This document shows positions 1 through 5,264 of a stretch of 7,096 bases of DNA, one piece after another. The translations under genes were made by a program, and so were the position numbers. Within the stretch, counting starts at the first letter, position 1, and the number at the start of each line of letters is the position of its first letter. The stretch comes from Candidatus Gastranaerophilales bacterium (lineage in GTDB: Bacteria > Cyanobacteriota > Vampirovibrionia > Gastranaerophilales > Gastranaerophilaceae), in assembly GCA_944323095.1 (NCBI GenBank), contig CALURE010000079.1, positions 1 to 7,096 of the forward strand. Reading direction: 5' to 3'. The notes beneath the pieces were generated by a model. The model was not told the DNA's origin, made no database searches, and saw nothing but the letters and a program-made list of their open reading frames with translations.

Positions 1-198
1 AAACGTTTCCAGCAGCGCGGCTTGAGATGGGTCGCTCAAGGAGTATCTTTTCAGGAAGCCGCCTGCCGTTCGGGCTACATCGATTTCAGAGCCCCTTATT
101 GTGACGGGTATCAAATTGATCCTGGGTGTAACATAAACAGCAACAATGTTTCATCCTGTAAATTGAAACCTGTTAAACCAATCGGATTTTTCTTCTAA
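1..198 (+). CDS. C-terminal end of an unrecognised Cys-containing protein (5' truncated by window edge)
   Basis: Frame 1 is open from the first base to a TAA at 196-198, giving 65 residues that begin KRFQQRGLRWVAQG and end KPVKPIGFFF. Four cysteines (residues 22, 34, 43 and 53 of the visible part) and aromatic/Gly-rich spacing suggest a small extracytoplasmic or disulfide-bonded tail, but I do not recognise the family and assign no function. The first 120 bases have 62 G+C (52%), far above the rest of the window, and the codons favour C/G in third positions. This is either a highly expressed or conserved gene, or one of foreign origin. A strong hairpin begins 27 bases after the stop. The call rests on the open frame, the composition and the terminator-like hairpin; the start lies outside the window. 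Confidence 0.7.
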   Translation, partial: KRFQQRGLRWVAQGVSFQEAACRSGYIDFRAPYCDGYQIDPGCNINSNNVSSCKLKPVKPIGFFF

Positions 199-224
199 AA
201 TATATTGACGGACAATAATTATCG

Positions 225-256
225 CTAAATCCCTCTCATATTAGAGAGGGATTTAG
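225..256 (+). terminator. Perfect 13-bp hairpin after the truncated first gene
   Basis: The arms CTAAATCCCTCTC (225-237) and GAGAGGGATTTAG (244-256) are perfectly complementary around a 6-base loop. The position just after a stop codon and before a new promoter fits a transcription terminator. The sequence after the stem (TATTATGGCTTTT) is only moderately T-rich, so termination efficiency is uncertain. A protein-binding palindrome is the alternative. Confidence 0.6.
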
Positions 257-283
257 TATTATGGCTTTTAACCTGCTTTTTTC

Positions 284-312
284 TTTACGAATTAAATTTA
301 TTGATATATAAT
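284..312 (+). promoter_or_regulatory. Candidate sigma70 promoter that would give a leaderless mRNA
   Basis: A perfect -10 TATAAT lies at 307-312, with TTTACG (4 of 6 matches to TTGACA) at 284-289 and a 17-bp spacer. The expected transcription start, about 7 bases after the -10, falls at 319, exactly the ATG chosen for the glycosyltransferase. No Shine-Dalgarno precedes that ATG. A/T-rich DNA gives chance -10 matches, so this is moderate evidence. Confidence 0.45.
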
Positions 313-318
313 AATTAT

Positions 319-1026
319 ATGGATAATACTGTTTATTTGCTCGGATATAAGATTAATACTTTTGACTTTGAGAGTGCTGTAAATTACGCTAAAGCACTTT
401 CAGGTCAGGTAGTCACTATTAATCCTGAAATGATTTCTAATCCCGATATAAAAAATATTATTAATGATGCGGAACTGGTTATACCGGACGGGATAGGTGT
501 GCAAATCGGTTTGAAAATTATGGGATACGATGTTAAAAGAATTGCAGGTATTGAATTCGCACACAGAATGCTTGAAGAATGTGCCAAAACAAGTCAATCT
601 GCAGCACTTATCGGCGCAAAAGCAGATATTCTCGAAGCTGCAAAAAAGAATATTCAAAATGAATTGCCTGATTTGTATATAACATATTGCCATGACGGTT
701 ATTTCCAAAATGATGAAAGTATTTTGAATGATTTGAAAATAAGACAGCCGCGTCTTGTTTTGTGTGCCCTTGGCTCGCCAAAGCAGGAAGAATTTATATT
801 TAAGGCTAAAAAATTAATGCCCGAAACTTTATTTATCGGTGTCGGCGGAAGTTTTGACGTATGGTCGGGTGTTGTAAAACGTGCGCCGGTTATTTATCAG
901 AAATTAGGACTTGAGTGGCTTTACAGGACAATAAAAGAGCCTAAAAGATTTAAAAGAATTTTTCCGGTATTACCGCTGTTTGTCTTAAAAGTTTTGAAAG
1001 AAAAATTTATGCCGGAAGGAGTTTAA
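319..1026 (+). CDS. WecG/TagA/CpsF family glycosyltransferase (GT26)
   Basis: A 235-residue member of the family that transfers a sugar, typically N-acetylmannosamine or its uronic acid, from UDP to an undecaprenyl-linked acceptor during enterobacterial common antigen, wall teichoic acid or capsule synthesis at the inner face of the membrane. Visible family motifs are VVTINPEM (residues 31-38), IPDGIG with the likely catalytic Asp (55-60), GSPKQE (152-157), GVGGSFDVWSG (174-184), KRAP (187-190) and GLEWLYR (197-203). The basic C-terminal tail fits membrane association. ATG 319 is preferred over TTG 301: family members begin a few residues before this point, the TTG overlaps the -10 element, and neither has a Shine-Dalgarno. 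The segment between the Thr/Asn motif and PDG looks about four residues shorter than in typical members. It is first in a three-gene operon. The exact sugar cannot be told from sequence. Confidence 0.93.
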   Translation: MDNTVYLLGYKINTFDFESAVNYAKALSGQVVTINPEMISNPDIKNIINDAELVIPDGIGVQIGLKIMGYDVKRIAGIEFAHRMLEECAKTSQSAALIGAKADILEAAKKNIQNELPDLYITYCHDGYFQNDESILNDLKIRQPRLVLCALGSPKQEEFIFKAKKLMPETLFIGVGGSFDVWSGVVKRAPVIYQKLGLEWLYRTIKEPKRFKRIFPVLPLFVLKVLKEKFMPEGV

Positions 1027-1030
1027 ATTT

Positions 1031-1855
1031 ATGTTAAGTAATGCAGAGATAACAAAGCTCGAAAATTTATCAAAAGAAAACAGAAAAAATATATTAAAAA
1101 TGGTTTATAATGCTCAATCAGGGCATATTGGCGGTGCTTTGTCATCGATTGATATCCTTACTGTTCTGTATAATAAAGTGATGAATATTTGTCCGGAATG
1201 GTCAGAATCAAAAGATTTTGATAAAAGAGACCGTTTTGTTCTCTCAAAAGGGCATGCTTCTGCTGCTTTGTATTCAGTGCTTGCGCAAAACGGCTATTTC
1301 CCTTCTGAGGAATTGATGACATTCAGAATTTTAGGCTCAAGACTGCAAGGGCATCCTGTTCCTTTTTGCCCTGGAATTGAGGTTGCAACAGGTTCTCTCG
1401 GACAGGGGCTGTCTATTGCATGCGGGATTGCAGCTGCCCTCAAGCTTGATAAAAATTCTGCAAAAGTATTCTGTCTTTTAGGGGATGGTGAATTGCAGGA
1501 AGGTAGTGTTTGGGAAGCATTTATGCACGGAGCACATTTGAAACTTGATAATATTATTGCAATTATAGACAGAAACAGGCTTCAAATTGACGGATGCACG
1601 GAAAATGTTAAATCTCTTGATCCTTTACCTGATAAACTTAAAGCTTTTAATTGGGATGTTATTGAAATTGACGGACACGATATTGAGCAAATTTATACGG
1701 CATTTGAAACGGCAAAAAATGCAGGTAAGCCCGTTGTAATTCTTGCAGATACAATAAAGGGCAAGGGGGTCAGCTTTATGGAAAATAATGCCGGCTGGCA
1801 CGGAAAAGCTCCGAATAAAGAAGATTTTGAACGCGCTATGGCAGAATTGGAGTAG
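1031..1855 (+). CDS. Transketolase, N-terminal (thiamine-diphosphate-binding) subunit
   Basis: A 274-residue protein matching the N-terminal half of transketolase as a separate subunit. Transketolase moves two-carbon ketol units between sugar phosphates in the cytosolic pentose phosphate pathway. Visible motifs are GHIGG (31-35), SKGHASAALY (72-81), QGHP (106-109), GSLGQGLS (121-128), the TPP/Mg motif GDGELQEGSVWEA (151-163) with the following DRNRLQIDG (180-188), and TIKGKG through GWHG with the late His 257. It ends where the pyrimidine-binding domain would begin in a full-length enzyme of about 650 residues, so a C-terminal partner is required; none is in the window. The strong Shine-Dalgarno AAGGAG (1016-1021) lies inside the end of the preceding gene and supports ATG 1031. 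Only 4 bp separate the genes, so they are co-transcribed. Other split TPP enzymes acting on sugar derivatives are possible. Confidence 0.95.
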   Translation: MLSNAEITKLENLSKENRKNILKMVYNAQSGHIGGALSSIDILTVLYNKVMNICPEWSESKDFDKRDRFVLSKGHASAALYSVLAQNGYFPSEELMTFRILGSRLQGHPVPFCPGIEVATGSLGQGLSIACGIAAALKLDKNSAKVFCLLGDGELQEGSVWEAFMHGAHLKLDNIIAIIDRNRLQIDGCTENVKSLDPLPDKLKAFNWDVIEIDGHDIEQIYTAFETAKNAGKPVVILADTIKGKGVSFMENNAGWHGKAPNKEDFERAMAELE

Positions 1856-1857
1856 CT

Positions 1858-2304
1858 ATGATTATCGATAAACTTGAAAATATCTCAAATTATAATGCTG
1901 TTTCAAAAAATGTTTTTGACTTTTTGATTTCATTGACTCCTGAGATTGAAACAGGGCATTATTTAATAGATGAGTTTTCATATGCAAATATTGATGTTTA
2001 TGATACTAAAATGCCCGAAAATTGCAAGTTTGAAGCTCATAAAAAGTATATTGATATTCAAATGCTTCTTTCAGGTGCAGAAGAATTAGATTATACATTA
2101 GTTGGCGGTTTAAAAGTTTTTCAAGAATATGATGCACAAAAAGATATTATGTTTTTTGAAAATCCGGATAGAATAATTGACAAAGTAATCTTGCAGCCTG
2201 AAAAATTTGCAATAATTTATCCGCATGAAGCTCATAAGCCCCAGATGACTTTCGGAAATTCTCCGCAGAATGTTAAAAAAGTTGTTGTGAAAATTCATCT
2301 CTAA
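1858..2304 (+). CDS. YhcH/YjgK/YiaL family protein (DUF386, cupin-like sugar-metabolism protein)
   Basis: A 148-residue protein of normal length for the YhcH/YjgK/YiaL family, a cupin-like beta fold found in sugar-catabolic and sialic-acid operons; E. coli YhcH (NanQ) has been linked to sialic acid anomer conversion. Visible family signatures are TGHYLIDE (32-39), EAHKKYIDIQ (59-68), YPHEAHKPQM (121-130) and the C-terminal VVVKIHL. H61, H123 and H126 together with E59 are the likely metal ligands. The start ATG 1858 lies 2 bases after the transketolase stop and 5 bases after a GGAG (1849-1852) inside that gene, so translation is probably coupled. Together with the transketolase subunit it suggests sugar-phosphate or anomer handling for glycan precursors; the substrate is unknown. 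Confidence 0.9.
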   Translation: MIIDKLENISNYNAVSKNVFDFLISLTPEIETGHYLIDEFSYANIDVYDTKMPENCKFEAHKKYIDIQMLLSGAEELDYTLVGGLKVFQEYDAQKDIMFFENPDRIIDKVILQPEKFAIIYPHEAHKPQMTFGNSPQNVKKVVVKIHL

Positions 2305-2312
2305 ACTACTTG

Positions 2313-2345
2313 TTGACATTTTTATTATTACTATGTTAGTATAAT
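2313..2345 (+). promoter_or_regulatory. Promoter for the small-peptide leader and the membrane-protein gene
   Basis: A perfect -35 TTGACA lies at 2313-2318 and a perfect -10 TATAAT at 2340-2345, but 21 bp apart. TAGTAT at 2337-2342 gives a better 18-bp spacing with a poorer hexamer. Either places the transcript start near 2349-2352, just before the peptide gene's Shine-Dalgarno. Finding both consensus hexamers right before an isolated short unit makes a promoter likely, despite the long spacing. Confidence 0.65.
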
Positions 2346-2367
2346 TTAGCAAAGGAAAAGTAATTTT

Positions 2368-2442
2368 ATGCCAAACTTAAATTTAAACACTCAATCTTGG
2401 TGGCACCTGTTTGAAATGACAGGTCGTTTAAGCTGGCAATAA
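2368..2442 (+). CDS. 24-residue peptide: Trp-rich leader peptide or truncated YqzL-like small protein
   Basis: ATG 2368 to TAA 2442 encodes 24 residues starting MPNLNLNTQS and ending GRLSWQ. It has an AAAGGA Shine-Dalgarno (2351-2356, 11 bases before ATG), its own promoter about 25 bases upstream and a strong intrinsic terminator about 20 bases downstream, so it looks like a real translated unit. Three of the 24 residues are Trp (11, 12 and 23), with two adjacent TGG codons at 2398-2403. The core WWHLFEMTG resembles the W-x-L-F-x-x-T-G signature of the small YqzL family, but the usual AYLLYK-like continuation is missing. Two readings follow: a leader peptide sensing charged tRNA-Trp, supported by the RNA pairings described for 2405-2500, or a short YqzL-like protein of unknown function. 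I favour a translated gene strongly and the attenuation role moderately. Confidence 0.7.
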   Translation: MPNLNLNTQSWWHLFEMTGRLSWQ

Positions 2443-2500
2443 GCTGATAAAATTTTATTATATAAAAATGACCTGTTATTTTTTGCGGGTCATTTTTTTT
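2405..2500 (+). promoter_or_regulatory. Putative transcription attenuator with competing hairpins
   Basis: Four segments can pair in mutually exclusive ways. Segment 1, ACCTGT (2405-2410), directly follows the tandem Trp codons and pairs with segment 2, ACAGGT (2419-2424). Segment 2 extended (2413-2429) can instead pair with segment 3 (2466-2482) in 17 consecutive base pairs including three G-U wobbles. Segment 3 (2464-2473) otherwise pairs with segment 4 (2488-2497) to make the terminator. A ribosome stalled on the Trp codons would cover segment 1 and free segment 2 to block the terminator, as in the classical trp leader. Pairings were checked by hand; regulation by tryptophan is inferred. 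Confidence 0.5.
2464..2500 (+). terminator. Rho-independent terminator after the peptide gene
   Basis: AAAAATGACC (2464-2473) pairs perfectly with GGTCATTTTT (2488-2497). A G-C pair flanked by G-U wobbles can extend the stem inwards. The 3' arm runs into eight consecutive T (2493-2500). This is the best intrinsic terminator in the left half of the window, and it lies between the peptide gene and the membrane-protein gene. Confidence 0.85.
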
Positions 2501-2530
2501 GTGTTGTCAGTTTATATAAAGGAATTACTT

Positions 2531-3760
2531 ATGAAAACAAATAATGTTAATAATATATCATTTACAAACGCAGGTAATATCGGCTTAGGCTTAAAAGCTG
2601 CAAGTAAAATTATAAGTGTACAGGAAGGCGGAGCTGGACTTTCAAATATTCGTTTTATTCAGGATAGCACAACAGGTTTGCTTCCGAAAGCCGTATTCGC
2701 ACGAAGCAGAGCTGATTTAGCAGAAAACAGCTTTCTTGAACTTTCAGAATCTATTTTAGTATATTATTTCCCTGCTCTTTTAGGGGAAGGTATTTTTAGA
2801 AAAATTTATTCCAAAAAACTCCCTAAAGAATTGAAACATAACATCTCAAAACCTGCTGTCGAATTGTTAAAATCAAATAACACTGCTGCCGTGAAAAAAC
2901 TTTTGCCTGTGAAGGCTGCTCTGGCTTTAAGCGCTTTTGCAATTCCGCTTGTCGAATTTACTCTTAATTATTTTAAAAATTTAATGACCCTGAAAGTTTT
3001 TAAGCAGGCAGATTTTGAAAATATAGCAAATTTAAATAAAGGTAAGCTTGAAAATAAAGAGCAGTCTGAAAAAGTTGAAAAGAGCGCCAAAAAACATATT
3101 AAGCTTGCTGGTATGATATATGGCGGATGCCTAGCCCTGAGTGCATTACTTTTAAAACGCGGTGAAAATTCTAAATTTTTACAAAATTTATCCGGAGCAA
3201 TTCTTGCCCCCGGAACAAAATTTTTCAAGAATAATAAAAAGAAAGCTGATTTTTTTAATAAATATTTAAGTCTTGATTTTGCCGATAACAACGGGAAACT
3301 TGCCTTGAGCCGCGGACAGCTGGCATCATGTGTTCTGGTCGGCGGGGCGGGATATTTTGGAGCCTCTAAAGACAGGGGAAAGCAAAATTTCCTTGAAACA
3401 TTATTCAGATATCCGCTTGTAGGTTTTTATATTATTTGCGGAAATGAATTGCTTGAAAAAGGGTTTAGAAAACTTCTTTATAAAAACGGCAAATGCAGAG
3501 AACTTATTAATGAAAATTTAGAAGTTCCAGAGCTTAAAGATTTAAGGAAAATCGCAGAAAGCAAAGGCGGTAATATTGATGCTATGTATAAAAAACTATT
3601 AAAACAAAAAGTTTTGATTGCCGGTCTGCCTTTATTGTTCGGAATAGGTGTAATGGGATTTTTTATAGCCGGCTCATCAAACCTGTTTACAAAATTCAGA
3701 TATAACAGAGAAAACAAAATTAAAGAACAGTCTAAAAATAAATCTCTTTCACAAGCATAA
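2531..3760 (+). CDS. Lineage-type multi-pass membrane protein of unknown function (no Trp)
   Basis: A 409-residue protein that I cannot assign to a named family. The N-terminus (MKTNNVNNISFTNAG) is Asn-rich and resembles the N-terminal 'SF-T/K-G' stretches I associate with Gastranaerophilales proteins (from memory). Hydrophobic stretches at about 126-147, 191-208, 263-279, 293-306 and 360-381 suggest four or five membrane segments. They are separated by Lys-rich linkers, with a charged stretch at 160-190 and a Lys-rich C-tail. There is no tryptophan in the whole protein, unusual for a membrane protein this long. ATG 2531 is chosen because AAAGGA (2518-2523) lies 7 bases upstream. An in-frame ATG at 2468 sits inside the terminator stem and has no ribosome site. 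Transcription probably reads through the attenuator. The 3' end overlaps the convergent kinase gene by 29 bp. Confidence 0.85.
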   Translation: MKTNNVNNISFTNAGNIGLGLKAASKIISVQEGGAGLSNIRFIQDSTTGLLPKAVFARSRADLAENSFLELSESILVYYFPALLGEGIFRKIYSKKLPKELKHNISKPAVELLKSNNTAAVKKLLPVKAALALSAFAIPLVEFTLNYFKNLMTLKVFKQADFENIANLNKGKLENKEQSEKVEKSAKKHIKLAGMIYGGCLALSALLLKRGENSKFLQNLSGAILAPGTKFFKNNKKKADFFNKYLSLDFADNNGKLALSRGQLASCVLVGGAGYFGASKDRGKQNFLETLFRYPLVGFYIICGNELLEKGFRKLLYKNGKCRELINENLEVPELKDLRKIAESKGGNIDAMYKKLLKQKVLIAGLPLLFGIGVMGFFIAGSSNLFTKFRYNRENKIKEQSKNKSLSQA

Positions 3761-4595
3761 GAATTTGATTTATAAATTTGCGGTAAGCCGAACGGTCAGC
3801 TTCTCCGGAAAGAATGATATCAGCTTTTGCAGCTGTCGGGTGAATGTGCGTTTTTGCTTTGTTTGAAGCATTTTCATAAACTTCATCCGCAGAATCACCC
3901 AGATCTCTTTCCTGCGCGCGTCTGTAAAATCTTTCTTTTTGTACATTATGCGATACGTCAACGTAGATTTTAAAATCAAATGCATCAACGACTTTATCTG
4001 TCAGTGTAAAAAGTCCTTCTGAAATAATAATTTTGGATGGCAGAGCAAGTTTTACGTTGTCGCGTCTTATTGCAGTTCCTGACATATCGTATTCGGGCAG
4101 ATAAACTTCTTTGCCAAATAATAACGATTTTATGTGTTTTTTCATTAATTCAAGTTCAAGAGCTTCCGGCACATCAAGGTCGTAGTGTTTGGCAAATTCT
4201 GCAAAACTTCCGGCTTTTTTTACCATATCTGAGCGGTCGTAATAGTAATCATCAGTGTTTATTCTTGTAATTGCATTTTTTACACAATATTCTTCCGCAA
4301 AACTTTGAATTGTATTTATTATATCAAGTGCAATTGTAGATTTGCCGCTTGCTGTTTCGCCTGCAATCCCGACGGAGCACGATCTTGTTATGTTGTTTGA
4401 CAAAAATAAAGCCATTTTTTTTATGGCAGAACTTTTAACTTTACGAAATATTGAATTTTCAGAGTTTATTTCGTTAATAAAAATCTGGTTTAATCTTTTT
4501 TCAATATAAAGAAAACGATTATTATTACTGTCAGAATGAAGAAAACTTTGTTTATTTTTAATTTCTGTGTAGTTTTTAATAATAGTATTTTGCAA
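3732..4595 (-). CDS. Uridine-kinase-like P-loop kinase (PRK/URK family), diverged
   Basis: A 287-residue protein with a uridine kinase/phosphoribulokinase-type core. The Walker A GIAGETASGKST is at 76-87, the INTDDYYYD segment at 112-120 matches the URK D-x-(F/Y)-Y motif, LPEYD is at 166-170, IIISEGLF (189-196) resembles the Walker-B-like IxxEG strand, and YRRAQERD (224-231) begins the lid helix. Known members phosphorylate uridine/cytidine or a related hydroxyl substrate with ATP in the cytosol. Differences: the FDHP motif reads LDVP, the substrate His of the P-x-Y-D-x-x-x-H-x-R region appears replaced, and the lid ERGR reads LGDS. The true substrate may therefore not be uridine. About 70 residues precede the P-loop, which is longer than in classical Udk. 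The start is TTG (4595-4593), supported by AAGGA at 4608-4604 on the minus strand; the next in-frame ATG is at codon 61. It ends with TAG at 3734-3732, inside the convergent membrane-protein gene. Confidence 0.85.
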   Translation of the reverse strand: MQNTIIKNYTEIKNKQSFLHSDSNNNRFLYIEKRLNQIFINEINSENSIFRKVKSSAIKKMALFLSNNITRSCSVGIAGETASGKSTIALDIINTIQSFAEEYCVKNAITRINTDDYYYDRSDMVKKAGSFAEFAKHYDLDVPEALELELMKKHIKSLLFGKEVYLPEYDMSGTAIRRDNVKLALPSKIIISEGLFTLTDKVVDAFDFKIYVDVSHNVQKERFYRRAQERDLGDSADEVYENASNKAKTHIHPTAAKADIILSGEADRSAYRKFINQILMLVKEIYF

Positions 4596-4738
4596 TGTAT
4601 AAATCCTTATTTCTTACACAATAAACAATTGAACAAAAATTTTTTTGCCACCTGTTTTTATATATGTTAGCAAAAATAAATTAAAAAAGAGCAAATTGTG
4701 TATAAATGTAAAAAAATAAAACTTTTTAATTAAAAATA

Positions 4739-4747
4739 TGGTATAAT
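4739..4747 (+). promoter_or_regulatory. Extended -10 promoter for the small exported protein
   Basis: TGGTATAAT at 4739-4747 is a perfect extended -10 (TGnTATAAT). No good -35 is present at the right distance, which is typical of extended -10 promoters. The expected start is near 4754, giving a leader of about 18 bases that contains AAAGGGG (4761-4767), 4 bases before ATG 4772. The remaining divergent gap (4596-4738) is very A/T-rich, and I see no convincing promoter there for the minus-strand kinase. Confidence 0.7.
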
Positions 4748-4771
4748 ATGTATATAAATTAAAGGGGTATT

Positions 4772-5233
4772 ATGAATAATAAAATTAAACTGATTGTTTG
4801 TTTTCTGGTTATTGTTCTTGTTGCGTTTGGCGGTTGGGGCGGTTATATTTATTATTTGGAGCAACAGAGTTATGACAAGGCAAATATATGCCAGAATGAC
4901 GATTTAATTGCCAAGCTTATTGTAGATAATGCCAATCCTTTCAGTAAATTCAAATTTATTAAAAAACGCAATGAAGATTGTAATATTATGTTAATGGATA
5001 ATAAAGAAGAAGCACTTGCAAGTAAAGATAATTCTTTGTGCACGGTTCTGGATGCTTCGACAAATTCTGTTACAATGCTTGTATATACTTATGTTAACGA
5101 TATGTATGACAGAGAAACAGCTTCAAAGGAGTTAAAAAATACATCTTCTTTGATGACACCGTATAATTACTGCCCTGCATATTTTGATAATATGATTACA
5201 TTGATAAAAATTAAAAAACGTATGGGATTGTAG
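4772..5233 (+). CDS. Small membrane-anchored extracytoplasmic protein, unknown function
   Basis: A 153-residue protein with one N-terminal hydrophobic anchor (about residues 6-29, after the basic MNNKIK) and a soluble domain predicted to face outside. There is no signal peptidase motif or lipobox, so it probably stays anchored. Besides C10 in the anchor, the outer part has exactly four cysteines (40, 70, 90 and 134), enough for two disulfides. I recognise no family. It sits alone behind its own promoter and converges on the minus-strand gene ending at 5265, 31 bp away. The start is supported by AAAGGGG (4761-4767). Confidence 0.8.
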   Translation: MNNKIKLIVCFLVIVLVAFGGWGGYIYYLEQQSYDKANICQNDDLIAKLIVDNANPFSKFKFIKKRNEDCNIMLMDNKEEALASKDNSLCTVLDASTNSVTMLVYTYVNDMYDRETASKELKNTSSLMTPYNYCPAYFDNMITLIKIKKRMGL

Positions 5234-5245
5234 GGTTCACAATCC
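5225..5245. repeat. Hairpin over the stop codon, sharing arms with the 5780-5865 element
   Basis: GGATTGT (5225-5231) pairs with ACAATCC (5239-5245) around a 7-base loop, and TAT/ATA can extend it past one bulged G. There is no T-run, so it is a weak terminator at best between two convergent genes. The same heptamer pair forms the outer stem of the 5780-5865 element, and 5237-5262 matches 5857-5882 at 20 of 26 positions. Confidence 0.4.
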
Positions 5246-5264
5246 ATAGACGCGAAAGTAATAA

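Noticed and set aside
301..318. TTG 301 as the glycosyltransferase start
   Set aside because: It overlaps the predicted -10 element, has no ribosome site, and adds residues with no counterpart in the family.
400..708. Minus-strand open frames opposite the glycosyltransferase
   Set aside because: They are shadows of a clearly recognisable gene, Cys/Phe/Ile-rich in a way typical of antisense frames, with no start signals.
2468..2530. Upstream ATG 2468 as the start of the membrane protein, adding 21 hydrophobic residues like a signal peptide
   Set aside because: The ATG lies within the terminator stem, has no Shine-Dalgarno, and the added residues are simply the translated terminator and T-run. 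ATG 2531 has AAAGGA at a good distance.
2305..3760. A tryptophan biosynthesis or transport operon behind the Trp-codon leader
   Set aside because: The downstream protein resembles no trp biosynthetic enzyme and no transporter I know; only the leader architecture points to Trp.
4037..4270. Plus-strand frame of 77 codons within the kinase gene
   Set aside because: It is antisense to conserved kinase motifs and has no supporting start signal or recognisable domain.
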